A DNA stretch of 64,000 bases from Weeksellaceae bacterium (lineage in GTDB: Bacteria > Bacteroidota > Bacteroidia > Flavobacteriales > Weeksellaceae), in NCBI GenBank assembly GCA_949788275.1, contig OX460916.1, positions 1,240,001-1,304,000 of the forward strand, given 5' to 3'. A program made the translations under genes and the position numbers. The stretch's first letter is position 1. Each line of letters begins with the position of its first letter. The notes below the pieces were generated by a model. That model was given only the letters and a program-made list of their open reading frames with translations, did no database searches and had not been told where the DNA came from. Of the stretch, positions 10,901 through 19,321 are shown piece after piece.

Positions 10901-11465
10901 CCTTGATGAAACCGATCCGTTAGAGCAAATTATAGCCACCAAAAGACTGGCCTTCTTTCATGTAGACCCCTTGCATTCAACCATAAAAGCCAACGAACAC
11001 GAAGCCCATTTAATCGTTGAGCTGGTTCAACGCATCCAACAACTCTATAAGCACAATGCCCTAGACTATCACGCCAAGAAAACCATTGGGATCATTGCCC
11101 CATTCCGCAACCAGATCGCTCTGATTAAACAAAAACTCGAAGAGCACGAAATTCCTAACTTCGACGCCATTACCGTGGATACCGTAGAACGCTATCAGGG
11201 AAGCCAACGCGATATAATCATCTACTCCTTTGCCGTTACCACGCCATGGCAATTAGAAGGCTTGGTAAACCTAAACGATGATGGTACCGTTGATCGAAAA
11301 TTAAATGTGGCCCTTACCCGAGCCAAAGAACAGTTATTTATTATTGGAAACGAATCGATTTTAAATCAAAATAAAATCTTTTATCAGCTTATACAGTCCT
11401 TCAAAAATCAGGGAAATTATGTGGCCCTTACACCAACAACCTTACCCCAAGTGTTTAAGGACTAG
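7989..11465 (+). CDS. Dna2-like PD-(D/E)XK nuclease / SF1 helicase
   Basis: This 1158-residue protein fuses a RecB/Cas4-like nuclease half to a superfamily 1 helicase half. The nuclease motifs are QGRLDILDMN followed by KIVELKSGG near residues 345-370. The helicase shows Walker A GPPGTGKTS near 712, Walker B DEASQ near 842, GDHKQLPAI near 860, TVERYQGSQRDIII near 1060 and the terminal NVALTRAKEQLFIIG. The predicted role is ATP-driven unwinding and cleavage of DNA flaps or ends, as in Dna2/AddAB-type repair. Similar proteins are widespread in Bacteroidota as single genes, so housekeeping repair is more likely than defence. A start six bases downstream is equally possible. Confidence 0.88.
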   Translation: MTMKEEVAARFLNDILNIQLNDKPVVSKYLDLKRVVEYIAFDLTKNEQLQFSNFFSKLSFICNAYKVSTKIHAFRKTAQRIEKEHYQPSDHEYYTHLKYVSEFIASIAGALIPGELVYYFPEKEYYTHKHVFRERIKKLRVQIIEIKRDCLICDFEENDSEDYIQVQIDEDGVNEKFTSVQDFWVGAQLNLVNTTVDDEGVYHPRFIILEPDYLVDISAIAECFQDYGTTELHYLKSKFEEVPNSKHIRLGNFANTVVDQLTTNEPDSVIFKDLLIQDFKNFPLEYTTCTDLRVEQALYEYVQEARGHFDRIKKVMTEVFPSYQISLDRVLLEPSFLCEQYGIQGRLDILDMNPDGKNKIVELKSGGTPFPDDGSSIKVNHLTQLFLYFQLVGVLHELEFKDITQHTDGYILYSKVYQGNLRLDVPTIARVQRIFDLRNRLLINEHLLAMNSVDDTERLLFSVKSEKFIQRKINEKFKEMLSQQFDGFLQPLRQSTPLERSYFYSFTGFIAKEHYLAKLGLGQHSSNNGLANLWLNTFEQKHRSFEILFDLTIVNNKIDCEEKEIQLARTNPKNDFTSLREGDICILYPRNLPTENALSNQVFKCSIQAMTKSTITLNFRHKQPNTRFFDQFNEDGKWALERDFMDSSFQSMYKNLYGFIRSKADFKQLLLNQRIPTSSVKAHYHHPDLSEEQNRIINKALNANDYFLLNGPPGTGKTSIIIKELVKELYTNSPQKILLLAYTNRAVDELCESINQAIPGEGTKFVRIGSELSCAQEFKPNLLKSIIQRTEDHLKTKGKKFDRKVIERILMSQRVFVSTVASIANRMDLLDLKKFDTILIDEASQILEPQIIGILPKAKRFMMIGDHKQLPAIVLQSSELSKTRIEALERIGLANRKNSLFERLYTFCEQENHAHAFDQLTFQGRMHAEIAEFPNTYFYNSKLNVAYDSPHHSEATKLQLARQRQTLTRNCLDETDPLEQIIATKRLAFFHVDPLHSTIKANEHEAHLIVELVQRIQQLYKHNALDYHAKKTIGIIAPFRNQIALIKQKLEEHEIPNFDAITVDTVERYQGSQRDIIIYSFAVTTPWQLEGLVNLNDDGTVDRKLNVALTRAKEQLFIIGNESILNQNKIFYQLIQSFKNQGNYVALTPTTLPQVFKD

Positions 11466-11520
11466 AATGGGGTTTGTTCCCCCTGAATTGTTTATGGTTC
11501 ACCTTATGATGCGTAATCAT

Positions 11521-11636
11521 TGGGCGGCCGCTACGCGCCGGGCTTTCCACTCCCAATCTTTGCAACATTGAAATAAAGGTTTCATTTTGAAAACCACGAA
11601 ATGTTGCAAAGGATTTCCGCTTCAATCCCTGCCGCA
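11521..11636 (-). repeat. Flavobacterial palindromic repeat, copy 2
   Basis: Read on the minus strand it begins GCGGCAGGGATTGAAGCGG and ends GGAAAGCCCGGCGCGTAGCG-GCCGCCCA. The inner hairpin is TTTGCAACATT against AATGTTGCAAA, specific to this copy. It lies just after the nuclease-helicase gene and faces copy 3 across a block of short tandem repeats. Confidence 0.85.
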
Positions 11637-11660
11637 AAGCGCTTCGCTTAGTTTTTGAAA

Positions 11661-11782
11661 TTAGATGATAGATGATAGATGCTAGATGTTAGATGCTAGA
11701 TGTTAGATTCAAATCGTACAACAGTCAACTATCTAAATTCTAATATCTACTTTCTAATATCTATTTTCTAATATCTAACTCC
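11661..11782. repeat. Heptamer tandem repeats forming opposed arms
   Basis: From 11661 to 11709 there is a 7-bp period built on NTAGATG (ATAGATG, CTAGATG, TTAGATG). From about 11730 to 11779 TTCTAATATCTA units repeat at 14 bp. The second array is roughly the reverse complement of the first, so together they can fold back. The block lies between two oppositely oriented palindromic repeats. No open frame crosses it. Confidence 0.75.
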
Positions 11783-11804
11783 TATTCTACATTTTCTTTA
11801 GCTC

Positions 11805-11920
11805 GCGCTAAGGATTGAAGTGGAAATCCTTGGCAGCCAGCTAGGATTTTTTATTGGGAACCCATTGCTGTTGCTGCCAAGATTGGGAACGGAAAGCCTG
11901 ACCCGTAGGGGAGCGCCCAA
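11805..11920 (+). repeat. Flavobacterial palindromic repeat, copy 3
   Basis: It starts GCGCTAAGGATTGAAGTGG and ends CGGAAAGCCTG-ACCCGTAGGGGAGCGCCCAA, matching copies 1 and 2 at the ends. The inner stem is different, CTTGGCAGC against GCTGCCAAG. It is opposite in orientation to copy 2, making 11521-11920 a 400-bp compound palindrome. Confidence 0.82.
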
Positions 11921-11979
11921 TTCTTAAAAAAAGAAACGAAGTTATCGAGTGAAAACTTTAGAATTGCGGTTAGTTTTGG

Positions 11980-11987
11980 TAAATTTG
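11980..11987 (+). promoter_or_regulatory. Probable promoter -7 box of hemL
   Basis: TAAATTTG matches TAnnTTTG exactly and lies 19 bases before the hemL start. A TTG at 11964-11966 is closer than the usual -33 spacing. Confidence 0.42.
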
Positions 11988-12006
11988 AGGTTTATTACAA
12001 AAAACT

Positions 12007-13287
12007 ATGTTGTATCAGAGAAGTAGTGCTTTATTTAAGGATGCACAAAACTATATTCCTGGAGGGGTGAATTCTCCAGTACGCGCGTTTAAATCGGTTG
12101 GAGGAACGCCTTTATTCATTAAGAAAGCAGAAGGTGCTTATATGATGGACGAAGACGATCGTTCGTATGTCGATTATATCAACTCTTGGGGTCCAATGAT
12201 CTTAGGTCATACACACCCCGAGGTATTGGCGGCGACCATAGAACAAATGAAGAATGGCTTTTCTTTTGGGACACCAACCGAATTGGAAACAGAAATAGCC
12301 CGATTAATTACCTCTGTTGTTCCTGGAATCGATATGGTTCGTATGGTAAATTCGGGGACGGAAGCTTGTATGTCTGCCATTCGTTTAGCGAGAGGTTATA
12401 CACAACGCGATAAAATTGTAAAATTTGAAGGGTGTTACCATGGGCATTCAGATTCGTTTTTGATAAAAGCGGGATCTGGTGCAGCAACGTTTGGAAATCC
12501 GAATTCACCTGGTGTAACACAAGGAACAGCCAAAGACACGTTATTGGCGCCTTACAATGATCTGGAGGCTGTTAAGGCTTTGTTTGAACAAAACAAGGGG
12601 GAGATTGCTGCCATTATTATTGAACCTATCGCTGGAAATATGGGATGTATTGTTCCTACACAAGCATTTTTACAAGGGATTCGTGCGCTATGTACAGAAA
12701 ACAATGCCTTATTGATCTTTGATGAAGTGATGACTGGTTTCCGTCAGGCCATGGGTGGTGCTCAAGAAAAGTTAGGCATTGATGCTGATATCGTTACGTT
12801 TGGTAAAGTGATTGGAGGTGGTTTTCCTGTAGGTGCATTTGCCGCTCGCAAAGAGATTATGAATCATTTAGCGCCTCTTGGTGCCGTTTACCAAGCGGGA
12901 ACCTTATCGGGTAACCCCATTGCAATGCGCGCTGGTTTAACGACACTTACCTTAATTAATAACGATCGCGAATTGTTTAATCGCATTGAGTCGACCACCG
13001 AAATTTTGGATAAAGCGATCTCAGCTATTTTTACGGAAAAAGGGATTGCACATCGCATTAACCGCTTAGGTTCTATGATGTCGGTATTTTTTACCGAAGA
13101 CGAAGTGAATAATTTTGATGATGCTGCCAAAGCAAATCACGATTCATTTAATAAATTCTTTCATCACTTATTAAGTCATGGAATTTATATTGCCCCTTCG
13201 GGTTATGAAACATGGTTTATATCGGATGCGATAAAAAGCTTAGAGGTAGAGAAAACATTAGAAGCAGTTCGTTCTTTTAACCTTTAA
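12007..13287 (+). CDS. hemL: Glutamate-1-semialdehyde 2,1-aminomutase
   Basis: This PLP enzyme of the C5 haem pathway converts glutamate-1-semialdehyde to 5-aminolevulinate. The 426-residue length is normal. Seen in the sequence: [14 protein letters not shown]-type start ([13 protein letters not shown], residues 18-30), HGHSDSFL near 147, the [10 protein letters not shown] block, [12 protein letters not shown] near 238-249, and the PLP lysine in TFGKVIGGG at about residue 266. It appears to be a single-gene transcript, with its own -7 box and a terminator at 13320-13351. The other hem genes are not in this window. Confidence 0.97.
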   Translation: MLYQRSSALFKDAQNYIPGGVNSPVRAFKSVGGTPLFIKKAEGAYMMDEDDRSYVDYINSWGPMILGHTHPEVLAATIEQMKNGFSFGTPTELETEIARLITSVVPGIDMVRMVNSGTEACMSAIRLARGYTQRDKIVKFEGCYHGHSDSFLIKAGSGAATFGNPNSPGVTQGTAKDTLLAPYNDLEAVKALFEQNKGEIAAIIIEPIAGNMGCIVPTQAFLQGIRALCTENNALLIFDEVMTGFRQAMGGAQEKLGIDADIVTFGKVIGGGFPVGAFAARKEIMNHLAPLGAVYQAGTLSGNPIAMRAGLTTLTLINNDRELFNRIESTTEILDKAISAIFTEKGIAHRINRLGSMMSVFFTEDEVNNFDDAAKANHDSFNKFFHHLLSHGIYIAPSGYETWFISDAIKSLEVEKTLEAVRSFNL

Positions 13288-13319
13288 TAATGGAAAAGAA
13301 AAACACAAAATAATCAATA

Positions 13320-13351
13320 CAAAAAGGAGCTTCTATAAAGCTCCTTTTTTA
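13320..13351. terminator. Intrinsic terminator after hemL
   Basis: AAAAAGGAGCTT (from 13321) pairs with AAGCTCCTTTTTT across a TATA-type loop, followed by Ts. A-rich sequence on the other side makes it usable for the convergent DUF4286 gene too. Confidence 0.88.
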
Positions 13352-13368
13352 TGTTTTTGGGTAAAAAA

Positions 13369-13686
13369 TCACCCTTCATAGTCACCCAAATGCAGCATTT
13401 CGGTTGAAAAAGAAAGCATTTTTGTTCCAAATTTTTTAATTCCCGATTGTTGAACAGTGGCCAAATGGGTGTCTTTAAATTGGTCTAAGACCTGATCATC
13501 TTGACAAAACAATTGCAAAGAATAGGTTGTTGAACCGGGTTCTTCGTGAGAAGTTACCTGTGTTAATCGCCCACCTAAGAAACAGTTAGTGTCTAAGAAC
13601 TCTTTTACATAGGCTTCCTTTGCCCATGCAATCCACTCCTCATTGATTTCATTTTCGACTAAAAAGGTCGTATTGTAAATAATCAT
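13369..13686 (-). CDS. DUF4286 family protein
   Basis: This 105-residue protein matches the DUF4286 family, common in Flavobacteriia: MIIYNTTFLVENEINEEWIAW at the start and the QLFCQDDQVLDQF segment near 72-84 are characteristic. The fold is expected to be a dimeric alpha/beta barrel of the ferredoxin-like type, but no function is established. It stands alone, convergent with hemL and divergent from the M20 peptidase gene. Confidence 0.82.
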   Translation of the reverse strand: MIIYNTTFLVENEINEEWIAWAKEAYVKEFLDTNCFLGGRLTQVTSHEEPGSTTYSLQLFCQDDQVLDQFKDTHLATVQQSGIKKFGTKMLSFSTEMLHLGDYEG

Positions 13687-13800
13687 TATTTGCTATTTTA
13701 TGCAAATATAAGCTAGAAAATTGAAAGTAAATTATCGGAGATTGCCCTATTTGAGTCGATAAAATTTATTAACTTTACTCTTTATACTTAACTATTACAG

Positions 13801-15183
13801 ATGAACAATACGCAAAAATTTATACAAGATAATAAACAACGATTTCTTGATGAATTAATCGAATTATTAAAAATTCCTTCGATTAGTGCAGATCCTGCTT
13901 ATACACAAGATGTATTAAATGCAGCCGAAATGGTGGCTAAATATTTAAGAGAGGCAGGTGCTGATCATGTAGAGGTATGCGAAACAGAAGGATTCCCCGT
14001 AATTTATGGAGATAAAATCATTGATGCTTCATTACCAACGGTTATTGTTTACGGACATTATGATGTACAACCAGCCGATCCATTAGAGTTATGGGAATCG
14101 GGTCCATTTGAGCCCGTTATTAAAAAGACTGAAATTCATCCAGATGGAGCAATCTTTGCTCGTGGTTCTGCCGATGATAAAGGTCAGATGTTTATGCACA
14201 TTAAAGCGTTTGAAGCTTTGAATAAATCGAACGAATTACCGTGTAACGTTAAGTTTATGATTGAAGGAGAGGAAGAAATTGGATCTCCATCTTTGGTGAA
14301 CTTCGTAAAAGAGAATAAAGAAAAATTAAAGAATGATGTGATCTTAATTTCAGACACATCGATGATTTCAAACGAACAACCATCTATTTCAGTTGGTTTG
14401 AGAGGGTTATCGTATGTTGAAGTTGAAGTTAAAGGCGCAGATCGTGATATGCACTCGGGTGTTTATGGTGGTGCTGTTCCAAATCCGATTAATGTATTGG
14501 CTGGAATGATTGGTCAATTAATCGATGAGAAAGGACATATTACCATACCCCATTTTTACGATACCGTTTTAGAATTAACGGAAGGGGAACGTGAAGATAT
14601 GGCGAAAATTCCTTTTGATGTAGCAGCTTACAAAAAATCGATTGGCATTGCTGATATTCAAGGGGAAGATGGTTTTTCTACCATTGAAAGAGCCTCAATT
14701 CGTCCGACTTTAGACGTAAACGGAATTTGGGGTGGTTACATTGGAAAAGGTGCAAAAACAGTTATTCCTTCGCATGCTTATGCAAAGATTTCTATGCGTT
14801 TGGTACCAGGACAAGATCCAGATGTGGTTACGCAGCAATTTGTTGACTACTTCCCTACTCTAGCACCATCATCGGTAGAAGTTACGGTTAAACCCCATCA
14901 TGGAGGTAAGCCATATATTTTACCAACAAATCATAAAGGATATATTGCAGCCAAAAAAGCGTTAGGTGAAACTTTTGAAAAAGAGGCCTTAGCAGAAAGA
15001 GCTGGCGGATCAATTCCGATTGTCGCTTTATTTGAAGAAGAATTAGGAACAAAATCAGTCTTGATGGGATTCGGCTTAAATTCGGATGTTATTCACTCAC
15101 CGAATGAGCACTACGGATTATTTAATTTCTACAAAGGAATTGAAACGATTCCTTATTTCTTTAAATACTACACAGAAGATTAA
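13801..15183 (+). CDS. M20 family dipeptidase
   Basis: This zinc metallopeptidase of the M20/CNDP type has 460 residues. Metal-site motifs are visible in order: VYGHYDVQPAD (His/Asp, near residues 81-91), ARGSADDKGQ (about 120-129) and the catalytic EGEEEIGSPS (about 160-169). The RDMHSGVYGG lid motif and the C-terminal SPNEHY ligand are also present. No signal peptide is seen, so it should be a cytoplasmic dipeptidase that finishes peptide breakdown. It is followed by a hairpin terminator and is probably monocistronic. Confidence 0.93.
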   Translation: MNNTQKFIQDNKQRFLDELIELLKIPSISADPAYTQDVLNAAEMVAKYLREAGADHVEVCETEGFPVIYGDKIIDASLPTVIVYGHYDVQPADPLELWESGPFEPVIKKTEIHPDGAIFARGSADDKGQMFMHIKAFEALNKSNELPCNVKFMIEGEEEIGSPSLVNFVKENKEKLKNDVILISDTSMISNEQPSISVGLRGLSYVEVEVKGADRDMHSGVYGGAVPNPINVLAGMIGQLIDEKGHITIPHFYDTVLELTEGEREDMAKIPFDVAAYKKSIGIADIQGEDGFSTIERASIRPTLDVNGIWGGYIGKGAKTVIPSHAYAKISMRLVPGQDPDVVTQQFVDYFPTLAPSSVEVTVKPHHGGKPYILPTNHKGYIAAKKALGETFEKEALAERAGGSIPIVALFEEELGTKSVLMGFGLNSDVIHSPNEHYGLFNFYKGIETIPYFFKYYTED

Positions 15184-15203
15184 TTTACATTAGTATACAA
15201 AAT

Positions 15204-15233
15204 TGCCCATGCTTAAGTATGGGCATTTTTTTG
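15204..15233 (+). terminator. Intrinsic terminator after the M20 dipeptidase gene
   Basis: TGCCCAT (15204-15210) pairs with ATGGGCA and is followed by seven Ts. Confidence 0.85.
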
Positions 15234-15247
15234 TTGAGAAAGAATAG

Positions 15248-16411
15248 ATGAAAGAAAAGTTTATCATTGTTGGTGCGGGTATTGCTGGTTTAACCCTTGG
15301 GAATGCTTTGCAAGATTTAGGAATTGATTTCGAAATCTATGAAGCTGGAAAAGATGTACGTGGGATTGGTGCAGGCTTTGGATTGGCTTCTAATGCCATG
15401 AAAGCGTTTGAGATCTTAGGCTATGCCAAAGATATTATTCCATTGGGCCATTTATTAACCGATTTTGAAATTCAAGATTGGAAAGAAAAAACCATTCTAA
15501 AGGCCGATACTGAACGCTTGCGCTCAAATTATAACACCGAGAATTTTGCGATTCATCGGGCTGATCTTCATCGTTTTTTATATGAACGCTTGGATAGAAC
15601 AAAAATTAAGACTTCGAAAAAAATACGTTTATTTGAACAGAATTATTCTGAAATAATAGCCCATTTTGAAGATGGAACTAGGGCAAAAGGAAGCTATTTA
15701 ATAGCCGCCGATGGGTTGTATTCTAAAATTAGACAACAACTTATTCCTCATTCTACGCCTCGATACGCCAATTATATTTGCTGGCGCGCCATTGTACATG
15801 ACCCAAGTTATAATTCTAAAAAAAGTATAGAAACCTGGGGACCAAAAGGACGATTTGGATTAACCCCCTTAATCAATCATCAGATTTATTGGTATGCTTG
15901 TGTAAATGCTGAACTAGACGACAAAGAAATATACAATTATAAATTAGCCGATATAAAGAATAATTTTCAAGATTATTCCGGTATAATACGATCAACTTTA
16001 CAAAAGACAAAAAAAGAAGATATTATCACAGCACCCATAATGGATATAAAACCAATTGGGAATTATGCCTTTAACCGGGTTTTATTAATAGGTGATGCTG
16101 CTCATGCAACAACACCAAATATGGGGCAAGGAGCATGTATGGCTGTGGAAGATGTTTGTGTACTTATTGATGAATTAAAAAAAGATTCAGCGAATGTATT
16201 AATGTGTTTTGAGCGTTATAATTTACGCCGCTTAAAACGTACACATTACATTATCGATACTTCGCGATTGGCAGGAAGAGTCGCCCAACTTTCTTGGGAA
16301 CCCGCCATGAGTATTCGAAATTTTATGTTCAGTAAACTACCAACTTCACTGGTTCAGAGTCCTTTGAATGATTTATTGGAAGAGGATTTTATGCAAACTC
16401 CACCCTATTAG
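15248..16411 (+). CDS. FAD-dependent aromatic-ring-type monooxygenase
   Basis: This 387-residue protein belongs to the group A flavoprotein monooxygenases (salicylate/p-hydroxybenzoate hydroxylase and TetX-like). The N-terminal Rossmann motif is VGAGIAGLTLGNAL (residues 8-21), and the second FAD motif is LLIGDAAHATTPNMGQGA near 278-295, followed by an AVEDV helix. The substrate cannot be read from the sequence. Homologues act on phenolic compounds, kynurenine or antibiotics. It starts 15 bp after the dipeptidase terminator. Confidence 0.85.
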   Translation: MKEKFIIVGAGIAGLTLGNALQDLGIDFEIYEAGKDVRGIGAGFGLASNAMKAFEILGYAKDIIPLGHLLTDFEIQDWKEKTILKADTERLRSNYNTENFAIHRADLHRFLYERLDRTKIKTSKKIRLFEQNYSEIIAHFEDGTRAKGSYLIAADGLYSKIRQQLIPHSTPRYANYICWRAIVHDPSYNSKKSIETWGPKGRFGLTPLINHQIYWYACVNAELDDKEIYNYKLADIKNNFQDYSGIIRSTLQKTKKEDIITAPIMDIKPIGNYAFNRVLLIGDAAHATTPNMGQGACMAVEDVCVLIDELKKDSANVLMCFERYNLRRLKRTHYIIDTSRLAGRVAQLSWEPAMSIRNFMFSKLPTSLVQSPLNDLLEEDFMQTPPY

Positions 16412-16424
16412 GCTGGAATGGAAT

Positions 16425-16727
16425 CTATGAAATCATCACCATTTTTTGGATTTCATCTTCGGATAATTGAAAGTGTTTTTTGAATTCTTCTACAAAAGCT
16501 TCGGTATCCCATGTAATTTCCCAATCTTGAAATTCTTGTCTTAACAAGATACTTAATTCTTCTTTTACTTCTTGAATCTTTTCTTTTAGGGTTGCATTGT
16601 TTTCGATTTCAATAACAATATGATCTTGTTGTGCTAATTTTTCATTTATTTTCTCTTGAATCAACGAATTGATTAAGCTTTCATTATCCATCATAAATTG
16701 ATCGATGGTACCTGTAAATTCTGGCAT
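16425..16727 (-). CDS. Hypothetical small acidic helical protein
   Basis: This 100-residue protein is strongly charged, almost entirely helical, with likely coiled-coil character in the middle (ENNATLKEKIQEVKEELS). It has no signal, membrane segment or known motif. It is convergent with the monooxygenase gene, only 13 bp away, and divergent from the aldo/keto reductase gene. The length and even codon use suggest a real gene, but the function is unknown. Confidence 0.58.
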   Translation of the reverse strand: MPEFTGTIDQFMMDNESLINSLIQEKINEKLAQQDHIVIEIENNATLKEKIQEVKEELSILLRQEFQDWEITWDTEAFVEEFKKHFQLSEDEIQKMVMIS

Positions 16728-16875
16728 TTTTCTGTTTATTTATTAAATCAAGAACGAAGATAAAGCAATTCTTGTGTTGGGCAACTATTCTTTGGATTTT
16801 TTTTTATTATAGATAAATTTATCGTCGTAACTTAACCTTTATTAAACACATTTAAAATCATAAATAGCTTGTTAA

Positions 16876-17718
16876 ATGAAAACATTTAATTTAAACAATG
16901 GCTTAACCATTCCTTCAATTGGATTTGGAACATGGCAAATAGAAGAAGGCGAAAAAGCCTATGAAGCAGTCCTTCATGCAATAAAATGTGGTTATCGTCA
17001 TATTGACACAGCAGCTGCTTACGGAAATGAAAAAAGTATAGGCCGTGCCATTAAAGATTCGGGTGTTGCACGTGAAGAATTATTTATCACGACCAAAGTA
17101 TGGAACACCGAAAGAGGATATGAAAAAACGACTGCCGCTTTTGAGCATTCATTAAATTTATTAGGATTAGACTATATCGATCTTTATTTAATTCATTGGC
17201 CTGCAAATTCAACTCAATTTCCAGAAGATTGGAAAGAATTAAATCTGAGCACATGGAAAGCAATGGAAGATTTATATGCGAATGATAAAATAAAATCGAT
17301 TGGTGTATCAAATTTTATGGTGAAACATTTAGAAGCATTAATTCCGCATGTAGCCATTCCTCCTATGGTTAACCAAATTGAATATCATCCAGGTTATTTA
17401 CAAAATGATGTGGTTGAATTTTGTCAGAAAAATTCTATCCTTGTTGAAGCATGGAGCCCCATAGGATCAGGACGAATTTTAGAAAATGAACTTTTAAAAT
17501 CAATCGCCGAAAAATATTCAATTTCAGTTGCCCAATTATGCATTGCCTTTGCATTGGGAAATAATGTTTTGCCCTTACCAAAGTCGGCTACACCAAAAAA
17601 CATAGAAAGTAATTTATCCATCGATCAAGTAGTTATTCACCTTGAAGACATGAAAAAAATTGAATCTATGCCGCTTGAAGGTTTTACAGGTTTGAATCCT
17701 GATGAAGTTGATTTCTAA
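16876..17718 (+). CDS. Aldo/keto reductase (AKR family)
   Basis: This 280-residue NADPH-dependent reductase is of the 2,5-diketo-gluconate reductase / YtbE type. The catalytic tetrad is visible: GYRHIDTAAAYGNEK (Asp and Tyr near residues 46-53), FITTKVW (Lys near 78) and LIHWP (His near 110). The coenzyme-binding LPKSATPKNIESNL block is near 235. It probably reduces aldehydes or ketoacids; the substrate is not predictable. It is a single gene ended by a strong terminator. Confidence 0.93.
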   Translation: MKTFNLNNGLTIPSIGFGTWQIEEGEKAYEAVLHAIKCGYRHIDTAAAYGNEKSIGRAIKDSGVAREELFITTKVWNTERGYEKTTAAFEHSLNLLGLDYIDLYLIHWPANSTQFPEDWKELNLSTWKAMEDLYANDKIKSIGVSNFMVKHLEALIPHVAIPPMVNQIEYHPGYLQNDVVEFCQKNSILVEAWSPIGSGRILENELLKSIAEKYSISVAQLCIAFALGNNVLPLPKSATPKNIESNLSIDQVVIHLEDMKKIESMPLEGFTGLNPDEVDF

Positions 17719-17727
17719 AATCGAAAT

Positions 17728-17766
17728 AAAAAAAGAGCACTTCCTAACAAAAGTGCTCTTTTTTTA
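17728..17766. terminator. Bidirectional terminator
   Basis: AAAAAAAGAGCACTT (17728-17742) pairs with AAGTGCTCTTTTTTT from 17751. It is convergently used by the aldo/keto reductase gene and the minus-strand GEVED gene. Confidence 0.92.
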
Positions 17767-17783
17767 ATCCAGACCAAATGGTC

Positions 17784-19319
17784 TTATTTAATATATCCAT
17801 GGTTTAAAAGCGCAGGATTAGAAACTGAATTTAACATAATGTTAATGCGATGATCTTCTACTTCACCTCCATAAACAACTGAACTGGGGTCTTTTAAGAT
17901 TTCTAGGTCTGCTTTCTTTCCAATTCTTAAACGGACATAGGTGCTATAAGGTTTACGTGTTTGGGGTATAGTCCACACCATTTGCGCTGAACTTGAGCCC
18001 GTTGGAACTTCACGAATTACTCGTTCTGAATCTTCAAATACACCATTTAAATTAAAATCGACCCAACCAACAATCACGCTTGGAACGGTCACATTATATT
18101 CAATAGTCGCATCAATCTTCATTTCAGGTAAATAATTTGAACCTTTAATCGTTTTGTACGAAAATCGTTTCCATTTATCAGGCCAAGCATCTTCATCATT
18201 GGGCGTACCAACGACATCATCACCATCAGCTAAATGAGAAAATTGAGTTCCATGATCAGCATCTGGCCCTACCTTTCCTAAATAATTAGAAGCTGCTTTT
18301 ATTATTTTCCCACTGATCTTATTATTTAATCCACCAATATTGGTTGAACCAGAAAGCGAAGAATTAGTATTGTTAAATTTAGATTGATCATTGTCTTTAG
18401 ATTCATATTTGATGGATTTGCTATCTGCCAAGACTTTAATTCCATCGAATAAATGAATCGGTGATCCATATTTTTCAGGTGCATCCCCCATATCTACTGA
18501 AGGAGGAATAATTCCGACGGCTAAAGCTGATAATCCCGTACCATATAATGTTGAATAAAAGGTCGTTTTGTAATTGTCTTGCTTTCGACCATAAGCTGTT
18601 TCATTAAACATTAATATCGAAACACCTGCTATTTTCTTATCACTCCCCGAATCAAAACGTACGGTACTCAATTTATTTTTTGAATTATAACTTTTATTAT
18701 AATGATAATTAACTCCTGCTGACTCCTTATTCAATAACTCTATTAGATTCCATTCCCCATCAGCAGTCATTGTAATAAATTCAGAGGCATTAATTTGTTC
18801 TGCATCTGCCAATACTAATCCTGGAATTTTAATGGGTTGTACTATTTTATTATCTAATAAATAAGATTCAACACTGAAATTAATGGTCACTTTTTCGCCT
18901 TTCACTCTGTTTGAAATCGCATTGGTTAAAATATTATTACCATTTACTTTTACATTATACATTTCATCCAGAATACTATAATCATTGGGAATATCACTTT
19001 GAATACTCCCTCCACTTATTGAGGTAATTTTTGCTTGAACACATAAATAACGATTATCTCCTAAAACTATTTCAGCATTAGAAGTATCACCAACATTCAG
19101 CTGAATATCCTTTGTTCCAAAAGGGTTTTGGGAATAATTTTTCAATGAGGTTCCCCACGTTAACCACAGTATTTTATCCTTATATAATCCCTCACCAGCG
19201 GTAGAAAAAGTAGCAGTAACCGGAAGAGTGCGTTCACCTTTGGTATTTGTAAAACATTGTGCGTAGGTTGTTATTCCCATTCCCAACACAAACAAGCTAG
19301 TAACTAAATTTTTCATCAA
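17784..19319 (-). CDS. Secreted CshA/GEVED-type surface protein
   Basis: This 511-residue exported protein has a signal peptide ending at about residue 20 (TTYAQ). Residues about 25-215 resemble the CshA-type N-terminal domain, opening LPVTATFSTAGEG and with LWLTWG. After a linker, the C-terminal region contains DMGDAPEKYGSP, DADHGTQFSHLADGDD and the VIVGWVDFNLNGVFED...VRLRIG pattern of GEVED domains, which often follow adhesin modules. No type IX sorting domain is evident. The upstream gene (2-bp gap) encodes another exported protein, so the pair is probably a small surface-protein operon. Confidence 0.78.
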   Translation of the reverse strand: MMKNLVTSLFVLGMGITTYAQCFTNTKGERTLPVTATFSTAGEGLYKDKILWLTWGTSLKNYSQNPFGTKDIQLNVGDTSNAEIVLGDNRYLCVQAKITSISGGSIQSDIPNDYSILDEMYNVKVNGNNILTNAISNRVKGEKVTINFSVESYLLDNKIVQPIKIPGLVLADAEQINASEFITMTADGEWNLIELLNKESAGVNYHYNKSYNSKNKLSTVRFDSGSDKKIAGVSILMFNETAYGRKQDNYKTTFYSTLYGTGLSALAVGIIPPSVDMGDAPEKYGSPIHLFDGIKVLADSKSIKYESKDNDQSKFNNTNSSLSGSTNIGGLNNKISGKIIKAASNYLGKVGPDADHGTQFSHLADGDDVVGTPNDEDAWPDKWKRFSYKTIKGSNYLPEMKIDATIEYNVTVPSVIVGWVDFNLNGVFEDSERVIREVPTGSSSAQMVWTIPQTRKPYSTYVRLRIGKKADLEILKDPSSVVYGGEVEDHRINIMLNSVSNPALLNHGYIK

Positions 19320-19321
19320 AT

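Noticed and set aside
11661-11782. Heptamer block as a CRISPR array
   Set aside because: Units are 7 or 14 bp with no spacers of unique sequence, and no cas genes are near.
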